Assembly: GCA_033065855.1 (NCBI GenBank)
Contig: JAVXUO010002507.1
Coordinates: 124,001 to 188,000 of the forward strand
Source of the DNA: Escallonia rubra
Taxonomy: Eukaryota; Streptophyta; Magnoliopsida; Escalloniales; Escalloniaceae
Direction of reading: 5' to 3'
DNA length: 64,000 nucleotides
Shown here: positions 24,201-35,611 of the stretch, piece after piece
How the letters are laid out: each line of letters begins with the position of its first letter
Position numbering within the stretch: position 1 is the first letter of the stretch
The notes under the pieces: model-generated
Told to the model about the DNA's origin: nothing
The model's database searches: none
Seen by the model: the letters and a program-made list of their open reading frames with translations, nothing else
Program-made: the position numbers and the translations under genes

Positions 24201-25403
24201 AGAGCTGAAGTGTTCATTGAAACACTTGCTAATCTGTTTTGTTCCCGTTATCCAGCTTCCTTCAGAGTTTTTGATGCATTCAATCGCATTGCGCCGTCGC
24301 CTGACGATAGTAGTAAGATGGAAAAACCGAGTATTTCGGTCCCCTTCCAACATTTTTTGGTGTCTGGATTTTTCCATCCACAAGGTTTCTTCCCTCTTCA
24401 GTTCTTCATCTAAGTTAGTTTGCATATTTGCTTCCTGAACAAGATTTTCTTGGCTAGGAGTTGCTTTTTGGACTTGATCAATAGCTTCCGTAAGTACTTT
24501 AATTTTTGACTGAATGTGACCGAAGTAGGATTGATTCCAGGATTTGAGGGCTTGCCGAGTATTCTTGAGCTTCTGGCATAATCTGAATTGAGGCGAACCT
24601 CTAACATATTTTCTCCAAGCATGTTCCACAATAAAGTGGCTTGTCTTGTCTCTGGTCCAGCAGGCCAAAAATTTAAAAGATTTTGGGAACTGAGGATTGA
24701 TCTCTCTAGTGCTGAGCAGAATTGGATTATGGTCAGATTGATGTGCAGGAAGGTGTTGAATTGATGCATTTGGAAACAGTAAGCGCCATGACGGATTGGC
24801 GATTCCACGATCAATTCATTCCTTGATGTTTGCTTGCAAAGGACGCTTATGGTTCCAAGTAAACGGATTCCCAGAGAAGCCTAAGTTTATCAGTTCCAAC
24901 TCATTGATCACCGATAAAAGGCCTCTGGAAGATGATGAAGCAAATGGTCTTCCTTCAGATTTTTCCGAAGATGCTATGATTTCATAAAAGTCACCAGTAC
25001 CAAGCCAAGGTCCAGGGAAGGACTCAACAATCTTTGTCAAATTATCCCAAAAGGTAGGTTTCTCTTGTCGGTAAGGAGGACCGTAAATAGCAGAGATCAT
25101 CCAAGGAGTCATGGGAGGGTCTGAGAATATAAGAGCATTGATGAAGTGAGTAGATTCAGAAACAATTTCAATGTCCACACCTAGCTTCCAAGCTAAGCAT
25201 AGACCACCAGCAAATTTGTTTGGGTTAACACAGTGATGACATGAGTAACCAAGAGCTGAGAGAATTAGGGTAAGAGAAGAAGCAGAGAGTTTTGTTTCAG
25301 AAATGGAAAGAATTTCAGGAGAAAGGCTTGAGACAAGCCGGCGGAGGGCTCGAATCTTTTTCCTTGATCCGAGCCCCTGACAGTTTTTTGAGAGAATTAA
25401 CAT
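21288..25403 (-). pseudogene. LINE ORF2: endonuclease, reverse transcriptase, RNase H
   Basis: APE-type endonuclease at the start (MLILSKNCQGLGSRKK, SETKL, GDFYEI, where the family usually has GDFN), ended by a TGA at about 24816. A second open piece (24668-23694) begins the reverse transcriptase (HKAPGPDGM, IPKLERPTSVTHYRPISLCN). After one TAA it continues (23681-23181) with the catalytic LFADDLIIF and GLRQGDPLSP. The next piece (23138-22371) is the thumb and connection region, followed by the zinc-binding region CPLCLSEEESIEHLF (22325-21813). The last piece (21773-21288) is an RNase H domain with NFDAA, MAEALAAL, FEGDA and HNLARWA. Each piece is joined to the next by a stop or frameshift, so ORF2 is inactive. 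Confidence 0.9.
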
Positions 25404-26952
25404 GGGGGAGGTGGTTGAAGGTTAAAGCCTTCTTCCACCTGAGATTTTCCTTGTTCTTCATGAGCTGAGGTATGGATTATAGCCTTGGTAGTTGTCTTTT
25501 GTTGTCTTGCTCTTTGTTTGGGTGTTGGTTTTCTGGTTGAAAATTTCTGTTTGGCAAGACTAGAGAGTTTTGGTGAAGGTGGAGGTTCAGAAGGGTGGGG
25601 AGAGATATGTGGAGGTTCGAACAAGGTTTTGTTATCATTGGGTTTTGGTTTTTTTGGTACACAGATTGGGTCAAAGCTTTGTTTTATTTTGTGTATTGTG
25701 TTTGGGCCTGAGACAGGTTGTGGGGTTTGGGCCGAGGGAGAGGTTGAAATGTCTACGGTGGACTGTTTTATGGGTGAGGTCCATATGGGCTTTTGTGGTA
25801 AGTGTGGTCCATAAGGGTAAGTTTTTCTAACAATCTGGTTAGGGGTATTGGACAGAAGTTGCACATGAGGATTGAGATTGCCACAGTTGTCATTTTGGGT
25901 GAGTGTGTTAACAGTAGTGAGAGAAAATGTTGCACGGTTCAATGGTGTGTGTAGGGCGATAGGTTTTTCTTTTGGGGGATGTTCAGTGTTTGTAGGTTGG
26001 GGGCTGATTTGATCATCGATGGACATAGAAAGAGAAAAGCTATTTACCTCGGGGCTTGTGGCAACAGTCGACTGCATCCTTGGGTTCCGTGAGGTGACCG
26101 GTTCTGGCTCAAAATCTCGAGTTCGGTCTATAGGAGAGTTGTTCGATTGATTGCGATTGCCAGAGAACAAATTATGATGTGGGAGATTTTGTCCCCCTTC
26201 ATAAGAAGATCTGATCCAAGGGCCATAAGGACGAGGTTTTTCGGCTATGCACCAATTTGCCAGTGGATCAGGTGCGCGATGGCACCATTTTTGCACATGT
26301 CCGAGGTAGCCACATCCAAAGCAAACATCCGGCAGCCTCTCATATCTAAATTCAATCCAAGCATCCTCCATGCCTGATCTCTTCATTGCGAATCCTTTGG
26401 GTAGGGCAGCTTCGATATTGATTTCTGTTTTGATCCTCATATACCATTTTTCTCCAATTTTCCCTTCTTTGGAAGTAACAATCTCCAGTAGAGTACCAAT
26501 TCTTTTTGCAATTGTAATTGCATTATTCTTGGTCATTTTGTTGGGTGGAAGACCACATACCCTTATCCAAAAATGGGACTGATTTAGTGGAACTTCCTGA
26601 AGAGCAATATCTGGTGGCCATTCATGAAGGGTCAAGTGAGACCCCATGATGGACCATGGTCGCTTTTCCAATATTTGAAGCATATCATGCTCATTGTTGA
26701 AAATGAACAGCAATTTGTTGTCTTGTTCCCTGATTTTAAAGCCATGAGTGGGGTTCCAGGCATGTTGGATGGTATTTCTAACTCCATGACGGTTGAGGGA
26801 TTTGTCACTTACAATCCTGCCAACCAGCGTAAAAGATGAGCTTATGTTGGGGTAAGATGGGTCTGATTCAAGTTCAATAGGTTCAATAGAGCAGTTGAGC
26901 GTAGTGTTTGGTTGATGAGGTCAGAAATTTCAGGTAGGTTGGGTGAGTTCAT
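25397..26952 (-). pseudogene. LINE ORF1: nucleic-acid-binding protein (DUF4283 plus zinc knuckle)
   Basis: RNA-binding chaperone-like protein of plant LINEs. It starts MNSPNLPEISDL at 26952; a frameshift near 26890 breaks it before the long open part that begins at 26713. That part holds the DUF4283 core (RPWSIMGSHLTLHEW, FWIRVCGLPP) and a CCHC knuckle CFGCGYLGHVQKWC, then a Pro/Ser/Thr-rich tail. The stop codon overlaps the ORF2 start in the string ATGTTAA, suggesting coupled translation. Apart from the frameshift it looks intact. Confidence 0.85.
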
Positions 26953-27190
26953 GGTGGTTGGTGGGTCAGAGAAGAGTTGCGGATAATTTATGTGGGTTCT
27001 GGGTATTGAATATCCAGCTCTGATGTTTGGGATCAGAGAGTTAGTAGTAGTATGAAGGAATGATTAGAGCTTGAAACCTAATGATAGCCTGTATGGGTTA
27101 AGGAACCAGAAATGGTTCAGGTGGACGATGCCATCAGCAGGGTGTGGGGATGATGTCCTCACAGAGGAGAGAGGCAGTTGGGTTTGAGGT

Positions 27191-27795
27191 TCAAGACGAG
27201 AATGGAATGGAAATTTCTCGTTCAACAACTCGGGCTTCAGTTATATTTCCATGATATGTTTAGCAAAGAAGGATAACATGTATACAGGCATTTCTGTTGT
27301 GCCAACATCAGGAGGCTTTTCAGCAAAAACGAGTTTTCTGTATTTCAACGACACCAAGGACCTTAAGCTGAAGCAGTGACTGACTTATGATGATCAACAA
27401 TAGGAAGGGTTACTTGCAACATTGGATGAGAAAATATTCCCATATTATAGGACAAGGGATGGAACGACCTTTTGGTGAAGTTATCCCCCCAAATGACGTG
27501 TGAATTCTTTACTTTAGGTTTCAATCAAAAGAAGTGGCTGTAGTATTCAGAATTTCATGTATTTCACTGAGTTTTAGTTTATGTACACCAAATATAAATC
27601 AATAAGCTAATAAATTTTAGGTGTATGGGTTCTCCTTAACTTTTGGATTGTCTTTGACTTGTTTTGATTACAAAATTTAGAAGTATTTGGTGCTATCTTT
27701 CTTGCTAATGCACAGCTATCAGTTTATCCCGGAAAAGATCAAAACATGCACACTGTTCATTCTAGCATGTTAAAGGCGAATCAAGAAGTAATCAT
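27191..27795. other. Unassigned, with one protein-like open stretch
   Basis: Plus-strand 27225-27379 reads SGFSYISMICLAKKDN, then YTGISVVPTSGGFSAKTSFL, then YFNDTKDLKLKQ and a stop. It looks coding by composition but I do not recognise it. It could be a gene scrap or part of a retroelement interior. Confidence 0.3.
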
Positions 27796-28272
27796 GCTCT
27801 GATACCAATGTTGAAACAAATAATGCGCCTACCACGTAACACATAGTGGGTTCAGAAACATACCTTACGAAGTCCCCGAAATTCCGACGAATGATCCTTT
27901 TTGTTACCAGTCTCCAACACGTTTGATCTTTATCGCAAGTACGAAAACGGCTACTATATTCAATTTCTTCGTCCACAAACCAAATCGTAGAGCTCGGTGA
28001 TGCTCTAGAGAGAGTGCAACAGCGAGAGTGATTGTCTTGTGACTTATTGTTTGAGACTTATGATTTATTGGGATATCTCTAACCTTTATATAGAGATAAT
28101 ATTAGAGACTAGCTTTACCTCAAAAACTTAGGAGATAAAGACTACATTTATCTCAAACACCAAGGAGATAAATATTGTATTTATCTCAAACACCTAGAAA
28201 ATAAATATTGTATTTATCTCAAACACCTAAGAGATAAAAACCTTCTAATTAACTGTAATAATTCAGAGTAAC
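27796..28272 (-). mobile_element. Short LTR with tRNA-Met primer-binding site
   Basis: On the minus strand an LTR of about 464 bp ends in GTTTCAACA at 27809. It is followed at once by T and TGGTATCAGAGC (27807-27796), the initiator-Met primer-binding site. The other end is probably TGTTACTC at 28272, giving TGTT..AACA ends. A TATATAAAG box near 28097 fits the U3/R junction. Internal and 3' parts are missing, so it is a truncated element, probably Copia. Confidence 0.6.
28125..28240. repeat. Tandem palindromic repeat in the short LTR
   Basis: Three to four copies of about 35 bases with the pattern GAGATAAATATTGTATTTATCTCAAACACC split over repeat units. Each unit can pair GAGATAAA with TTTATCTC. 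The position in U3 suggests enhancer-like repeats. Confidence 0.7.
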
Positions 28273-28289
28273 AAATACACATTATCTGT

Positions 28290-28740
28290 TAGTGAGCGGA
28301 TAATGGGTCCACTGACCCAGTTTATTAACACTCATAAACACAATACCCATGACAAACCCACCAAGACGGACCAACCACAGACTGCCCACAAACCCTCCAC
28401 CATCACCATAAACCCACCACCACCGATTGACCACCACCAACTTATCCGACCACCACAGACCCACCACTCCTTGTGAACCCACCACAACAAATGTACCACC
28501 ACTTAGGGTCCCACAACCCTAATAGATTCATATGCAACAAACACATCACCACCAACAGAAGCCCAGAACTCAAGACCCATCACCGCACCTATCCCCCACC
28601 ACTTACACACCACTACCAAGACAAACCCGTGACTTGATATCCCCCACCACCCCCATCTCTCCCACCAAAACAAGTCCATTGGTGGTGGACAGTGGTGTTG
28701 ATTTTGGGCTTAGTTGAATTGCAAAGGAGGTTGTAGTAGG
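28290..28740. repeat. ACC/CCA-rich low-complexity block
   Basis: Imperfect CCACCA and ACCCACC runs, similar in kind to the GGT blocks at 0.6 and 37 kb. Open frames here are compositional. Confidence 0.65.
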
Positions 28741-29088
28741 GGGGATATTTTGATTTTTGAAAGATTTTAGCACTAAATTGGATAGAAAAATAACGAAAAG
28801 AGATATGTTATACGGAGAATACAATATAAAATTGAGTGTCAGTGCAATTTTTAAAACCAAAAAATAGCGAGTTAATTAAAATAGACTCAAGAACACCGAG
28901 TGTAATACGTGAATATAGTAACTTTGACAACCAGTTAAGTAGGTAGGAGCAAGAGCAATTTGACACATTATAGTTGAAGTTTATAAAAAAAAAAAAAACA
29001 GAGAAAAAAAACGTTAACAAGAGCGAGAGCGTTCTCCGTAGGCATTTCCATCGTCATTGCCACCGTCTTTGCGACACAGCCTTATTCC

Positions 29089-32000
29089 ATGGTAAAAATA
29101 CCAAGCATAACCTTAAACCCACCTTCAAAACCCCACATAATCTCCTTGATAAACACATGCAAGAACATGAGGCAGCTCAAACAAATCCACGCCCAAATTA
29201 TCACAGACGACGCCTTCTTTCCCCACGAAACCTCACTTGAACTCTCAAAATTGACATCTTTCTGTGCAGTTTCACCCAACGGTAGCTTACCCTATGCAAA
29301 AACCATCTTCAATTACCAAGAAAACCCATCAATCCCACTCTATAATGCTCTCATTAGAGGCTTCTGTTGTAGTAAGCACCCACTTGAAGCTGTTGCATTG
29401 CACAAAAAGATGTTACAAAAAGGTTTAAAACCCAATAGTATGACTTACCCATTTGTGATCAAAGCTTGCAATGAGTTGTCAATGACCCAAGATGGGATTT
29501 TAGTTCATACACATGTTGTAAAAAGTGGGTTAGAGTCTGATTGTTATATACTAAGTTCGTTGATACATTTGTATGCAAATGGGAAAGACTTGTTTTCTGC
29601 AAGGAGGCTGTTTGATGAATGCCCTGAAAGAGACATTGTTTCTGGGAATTCTTTGATTGACGGGTATGTAAAATACGGTAACATGAAGCTTGCTAGAGAA
29701 GTGTTTGATGGGATGGTTTATAGGGATGTAATTTCTTGGAATACTATGATTAATGGGTACGGAATTATTGGGGATGTTGATAAAGCAAAGAGGTTGTTTG
29801 ATGAAATGCCTGAGAGAAATATAGTCTCTTGGAATTCGATGTTGGCATGTTACGCTAAATGTGGGAATGGGAACGATGCTATTAAAATGTTTCACGAGAT
29901 GCCTCGTAAAGATGTTGTTTCGTGGAATGCCATGCTAGCGTGTCATGCACAAAGTGGGAAATCAAATGAAGCCCTTGCCTTATTCGAGAAGATGAAGGAG
30001 GCACATGTAAGGCCAACTGAAGCCACAATGGTTAGCCTATTATCTGCTTGTAGTCATTTGGGTGCTTTAGATCAAGGATTGCTTTTGCATTCACATATCT
30101 GTGATCATAACATTGAGATCAATTCCATTCTTGGTACCGCTTTGATGGACATGTATGCTAAATGTGGTAGCATTTCTCGTGCTGCTGAAGTTTTTCGTTC
30201 AATAGATAGGAAGGATATTCTTGCTTGGAATACCATTATAACTGGCATGGCCATGCACGGTCATGCTAAGGAGGCTGAATATCTCTTTAAGCAGATGCAA
30301 GAGGAAGGTGTGGTGCCCAATGATATAACTCTCGTGGCTATGCTCAGTGCTTTCCGTCATGCAGGGATGATAGAGGAAGGTCGGAGGCTGTTGATTTGCA
30401 TGGGCAGTTCTTATGGTATTGATCCCAAGGTTGAGCATTATGGTTGCGTTATTGACCTGCTTTCTCGATCTGGAAGGTTGGAAGAGGCCTTTGATCTGAT
30501 GGGGAATATGCCTATGGAGCCTAATGCTTGTGCATGGGGAGCATTGCTAGGAGGATGCATGATTCATGGTGATGCTGAGGCGGGTGGGAGAGTGGGAAAA
30601 CGTCTTCTTGATCTTCAACCCCAACATAGTGGCCGGTAAGAATGTACAATACTATTAGAATCCTGAAGTATGCTTATATTAATGGGTGATAATATAGGAA
30701 GGCCCTCCAGATTACCAGTGATCTCAGTCAAGTTCTTTGTCACAGGATTAACTATACCTCACCTTATATCATAGTATGACTGCCGTTAAATCGTTTGGAA
30801 AACACTGATATTTGCCAGTCTATTCTTCTGTTGCACACACTAAGAACACCGTGACATTCAAGCATTTCCAAATGCTGGCTGTATAGAAGCCTGTTTCCGA
30901 TTATAATTTAAATGCTGTGTGTGGGTGTGGACGTTGGTTGTGTGCGGGGTGCGGGATGTGGGAGAGGGGGTAAGAATCATAAATGTAAGTGTGTTTCAAC
31001 ATGATTACTACTTATACGGAATTTAAAAGTTCTTTTCTCCACCTTTTAGTTCAGAACTGTTTCTTTTTTCAATGTGAGAAAAAAAAGTCGCATGCCCTAG
31101 CACAAAATTTTGTGTTTTGTAAGTAATGTACAAACTACACTCGCTGTTCGTTCTTGTTGCTCTTCTTTTACTGCATTCAAAGTCAATGATCCACCACATT
31201 TACCATCTTACGAACATTTTCACTGTAGTCACCTAATAGATGCTTACATAATCAAATATGTGACAATGTGGTCAAGCTCAATGTCTCCACTAATTAGTAG
31301 GAACTAGGATTTGTTATGTTGGGTCCCAGTTGGATAATGGTTTGACTATGATAAGGAGTTGTACAGACGTAATTAATGTAATTACATCATTTTCGGATCA
31401 ATCAAACAATCGTGGTAGATTCCATGCGAATTCCTGCAGTCTTGGAGAAATCATCGGGGAGGTCTTTGTGTATGACATACCCGTTTTACTGCCTGAAGAG
31501 GAAAACTGACATGAATGCGATCAGGTTTATACTGATAATGTATTTACTGTACAAAGAGGAAATGACATGGATAATACCAGAGGGTTATTAATGATTCTAT
31601 ATTTACTATCTAAGGTAAAAAGCATTTATGGATACTGAGAATGACTTATAATCAGATCCTAATGGCAAATTTGTTGGCTGTTATTTTTATTTTCATTTCT
31701 TAATGTTCTGCAGTTATATCCTACTGTCAAACATATATGCTGCTGCAAGACGCTGGGATGACGCAAGAAAGGTCAGGAATCTTATGACAGCCAAAGGGGT
31801 TGCAAAAGTGCCAGGGGCAAGCGTGATCGAGTTAAAGGGAGTGGTACACAGGTTTGTTGCTGGAGATTGGTCCCACCCGGAGGCAAAGCATATATATGAG
31901 AAGTGGTGTGAGATATCAACGCGGTTGAAGGGTTCGGATGGCTATTCACCAGATACAGCTCAAGTCTTGGTTGATCTAGAAGAAGAAGAAAAAGAGCATG

Positions 32001-32221
32001 CTTTATCTGTTCACAGTGAAAAGTTGGCCATTGCTTATGGATTTCTGCGCCTAGGTCCACATGAAGACATAAGAATTGTCAAAAACCTAAGAGTCTGCGG
32101 AGATTGTCACAATGCCATAAAGTTGATTTCAAGAGTTTATGGACGAGAAATCATTATGAGAGACAGGAATAGGTTTCACCATTTCAAAGATGGTAGCTGT
32201 TCTTGCCTTGATTTTTGGTAG
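29089..32221 (+). CDS. DYW-type pentatricopeptide repeat protein, 2 exons
   Basis: Probable organellar RNA-editing factor. PLS-class PPR proteins bind RNA and their DYW domain is a cytidine deaminase. Exon 1 is 29089-30635 and exon 2 is 31714-32221. The GTAAG..CTGCAG junction restores an Arg codon, giving 684 aa. PPR motifs run from about residue 80 to 480 (many with VSWN and MYAKCG signatures), then E motifs and the DYW domain (about 590-684). The deaminase HSE (616-618) and CGDCH (Cys644, Cys647) are present, as is the C-terminal HHFKDGSCSC zinc site. The protein ends DFW instead of DYW, a known tolerated variant. The ATG at 29089 is the first in frame. An intron of 1078 bases is unusual in a gene class that is mostly intronless, but the splice sites and the reading frame across them are convincing. 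Confidence 0.93.
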
Positions 32222-33311
32222 TTGTACCGTTCACATGCATTTCGTTGCAGTAGTCTAGTTTGGCCTGACAACTTAAAGCTGTCAACTTCAGAGCAACAAC
32301 TGCAGTTCACATGAACTTCCTGGTAAGTAATAATACATATTAAAAACATGTCTCTTTTATTAAGCTCCTGGCTAAATGACAAGGATGGATCTTTCCAACC
32401 TCTTTCATTTGTTTTTCAGATAGAAACTAATTGTCAACTATATTCCGAACCCAATATCAGAACAACCAGTTTCCGACAAAATATGCATAAGTAATTATTT
32501 ATACTACTGAATTTTGGTTTAGAGACCAAAATGAACACACATAGACAAAGCTGTCACCATTATAGAATATTACCCATACTCGCTAACTTATCAGCATCAT
32601 CCAAATACCTGGTTTCTTGTCTATTTCACTTCTCATTTTGTGAGGCATAATCTCCAAAATTTTCAGTACTGGCCCTCCTATTTCTGGTGGTCTACCTTTA
32701 TTCGGTGTCTTTAGATACCTTAGTTGGTGCACGTCTTAACCTTTCTAGGCACTCCAAGACTTCTTTTTAGCTCCTAAGAATAGCAAAGTCATTAAGCGTC
32801 ATGTATACCGGAAACAACCTTCTAATATTAGTAGGCACTTCTTTCATTTTTCCCCATTTCATGTGAGCATACACATCATTCAAAAAGAGATTACATAAAA
32901 ATGTTAAATTTATGTAAGTTTGTTTATTAGTAGAAGGGTACTTCTGGTATTCGCAATAAGTTCATCATTCATTTGAAATATTAAAAGCCTAAGACTGCAG
33001 TCTCAGAAGATGAGAGGAGTGCCGCTAATGCTTGGAAGATTTTGTTGCATGCTTTTTCTTGATGACAAATTAGGTTGTACAGATAAGTACTTAGTTGAAA
33101 AAACAATGTATTCTTGGAATACCATTGGTCATACCTAGATGAGAAAATTAATGCCGTCTGGTATATTTTCAACATAGAAAATCCAAACACCTAAGGGTTG
33201 CCTAAAAAAAACCAAGGATTGCATTGGAGTTATCTCCAGGAGACCATATTGATATAAAATGTACAAAGCAACTTCAAGAAGAGAAGCAACTGCAGTAGTG
33301 GTTGCTTGCAG
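32222..33311. other. Intergenic between the PPR and GDSL genes
   Basis: AT-rich, no gene. The first 200 bases are presumably the 3' untranslated region of the PPR gene; the last part is the GDSL promoter and leader. I see no clear TATA box or transposon end. Confidence 0.45.
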
Positions 33312-35065
33312 ATGGCAAAAGCACTATGCCACTTTGATTTCTTGGTCATTCAAGTCATTCTGTTGCTGTTAATTAGCTTTAAAGCATTGGGTGGTCCACC
33401 GGACAAGAGTGGCAGTGCCCTCTTCATCTTTGGTGATTCCACTGTGGATACTGGGAACAACAACTACATCATCACCATAGATGAAAACCGAGCAAATCGG
33501 AAACCTTATGGCCAGAACGGCTTTAGAGAACCCACGGGACGTTTCTCAGATGGCCGCGTCATTGTAGATTTTATAGGTAATCTCCAGTCCAATTTCCAAA
33601 AATGAAATAAAGTAGGGATGAAATGGCTTGATGTGCATGTCTGCTCAAGTTTGTTTTACAAATTTTGATACATGCAGCTGAATATTCTAATTTGCCGCTG
33701 ATTCCCCCTTTCTTGCAACCATCTGCCAAATATGTCAAGGGAGTTAATTTTGCCTCCGGTGGGGCTGGAGTTCTTTCTTCAACCAACAAGGGTCTGGTAA
33801 TGCTCCCTGTACTTCGACAAACACTAGTATTAGCATTTTCCATATCAGGGACTCAATAATGCTGTATATCAATGTTATAATGGTAATTCTAATGTTCTTA
33901 CTAGGCAATTGATCTTGAGACACAATTAAAGCATTTTGAAGAGGTACGAGTATCATTGACCAGAAAGTTAGGAGCTGCAGAGGCAAAGCAACTTATATCA
34001 GAAGCGGTCTATTTCATCAGTATTGGAAGTAATGACTATCTTGGCGGGTACTTAGGTAATCCAAAAATGCAAGAACTACATGATCCTAAAAACTATGTGG
34101 GGATGGTCATTGGAAACTACACAAAAGCAATCCAAGTAAGCGTTTCTTGTATTTTTAAACTACTCGACGATAAGATGCAATGTTAAGGTTATGATGCCAT
34201 TACCAAAAAAAACCCCTCCCTTTTGTGGTAATATGCAGGAGTTGTTTGCAAAAGGGGCAAGAAGATTTGGTTTTCTGAGCTTGTGCCCTTTGGGTTGCTT
34301 ACCAGCACTACGAGCTGTAAATCCCAAAGCCAATAAAGGTGGTTGTTTCGAAGAAGCTAGTGCTCTCGCGTTAGCTCATAATTCTGCGCTAAAAGCTGCC
34401 CTCGCCAGCCTTGAACATCAATTGAGAGGATTCAAGTACTGTAACCCCGATTTCTACAACTGGCTTCATGATAGAATCAGTAACCCCTATAAGTATGGTA
34501 TGGAGACTCTCTGTTCCCCAGTCAATTTATTGACAATTACTTAATGACTTACTACCTTTAATGGCATTTAAGTTCTACATCTTCTCAATCTTCTTAAGGA
34601 ATACGTAAAGTTTTGTGACAATGATTTATTCTTCAAAAATAGTTGCTAATTTAAGGACTTTTAGGAAAGAAACATGTATGTGCTACTTCTTCCCCTGTCT
34701 AACTGAACACATGCTTTGATTGTGAAGGTTTCGCGGATGGATTGAATGCATGTTGTGGAACAGGCCCCTATAGGGGTGTCTACAGCTGTGGAGGCACTGA
34801 GAAGGTGAAAGATTACCAGTTGTGTGAATCTTCTGATCTCCACGTGTGGTGGGATTCTTTCCATGCAACAGAGAGGATACATGAACAGATTGCAAAGGCC
34901 ATATGGAATGGAACTAACTGGCCGTACAACCTAGAAGACCTCTTCCTCAACCGGGAGAAGTCCCTTGTAGAAATAGCCTATGATCCCGAGTATACCGAGT
35001 ATATCACCAATCTAGCAAATGTATTGGGACAATCTCACATTACTGATAGTTTGCATGTCTCATGA
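33312..35065 (+). CDS. GDSL esterase/lipase (GLIP-like), 5 exons
   Basis: Secreted SGNH-fold esterase or lipase. Exons: 33312-33576, 33678-33796, 33905-34135, 34239-34497 and 34728-35065. All introns are GT..AG with matching phases, giving 403 aa. The ATG at 33312 is chosen because no in-frame ATG lies upstream. Residues 1-27 form a hydrophobic signal peptide. Catalytic blocks are clear: [13 protein letters not shown] (Ser43; Thr follows where GDSL/GDSF is usual), [10 protein letters not shown] (110-119), ISIGSNDY (Asn171) and WDSFHATE (Asp334, His337). The C-terminal [18 protein letters not shown] and CGG segments are family signatures. [13 protein letters not shown] resembles the GLIP1/GLIP5 group. 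The gene appears intact; the natural substrate is unknown. Confidence 0.94.
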
Positions 35066-35359
35066 CTATAAGGTTAAGTTTACCATGTTGCTTTACACCA
35101 AGTATCTTGCTGTTCCAGGTAGCTGTGCTCTGGTCAGGTAGCTGCCTCGATATACTTGTATGAGAAATAGGAGAGCTGTAATATTATCACGATTGAAACT
35201 TGATTGCAGAAATCTAGTACAATTGGGTTTCAGCCTTGTGTGTGCTTGTGCATGAAAGTCTTCAACGCCATAAATCTTCTTTCGGGAAGATGGTGAACTG
35301 CAGGGAGAAGGAAAAATCGTGAGTTCGATCTCGACTACAAAGCCGAGCATGGGTGATAC

Positions 35360-35611
35360 ATGGATCCCGAGGAGATCAAGACGCAGCAAGAACAAGAATT
35401 TGTAGACTTTGATTGCATTAACACCAAAATGGTGGAGGACGAGCTGGACGAATACGGCAGGCCTAGCGTTAAGATAGTGTACGTAGACCCCATAGACTCG
35501 GCTAACATGACCCACGAGTTAATCTCCCCTTTCATAGCCTCCTTTAAAAAAATCGGAAAAGAAGCCGCTGGCGAAGCTTTCGAGTCCCCGAGGCTGATTT
35601 ACGTGCTCTAG
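35360..35611 (+). CDS. Small acidic ORF of unknown function
   Basis: 83 codons starting MDPEEIKTQQEQEF, rich in acidic residues and with a natural amino-acid mix (VEDELDEYGRPSVKIVYVDP, FIASFKKIGKEAAGEAF). I do not recognise it. The DNA after the stop keeps a protein-like character in other frames: CGSDKDY-type text follows directly, and 35740-35835 reads YWARMMYLAGICRVLYRKYF, then DPHLPGGWCKVPA. This suggests a longer gene broken by frameshifts. It could be the first exon of a gene, a pseudogene or a transposon-derived piece. Confidence 0.35.
   Translation: MDPEEIKTQQEQEFVDFDCINTKMVEDELDEYGRPSVKIVYVDPIDSANMTHELISPFIASFKKIGKEAAGEAFESPRLIYVL

Larger units (their letters stand above)
21222..27190 (-). 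mobile_element. L1-type LINE, nearly full length but mutated
   Basis: Minus-strand order: 5' leader (from about 27190), ORF1 (26952-25397), ORF2 (25403-21288) with endonuclease, reverse transcriptase, zinc-binding region and RNase H, a short 3' leader and a poly(A) tail (T-run at 21223-21231). This is the complete layout of a plant L1-clade element. Five or so stops and frameshifts inactivate it, but the protein sequence is still well preserved, so the insertion is fairly young. Confidence 0.9.

Noticed and set aside
25485-26839. Plus-strand open frames over LINE ORF1
   Set aside because: Antisense of a clear DUF4283/zinc-knuckle ORF.
27796-27807. TGGTATCAGAGC as part of a tRNA gene
   Set aside because: It is complementary to the 3' end of initiator tRNA but sits next to an LTR edge. 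No cloverleaf is present.
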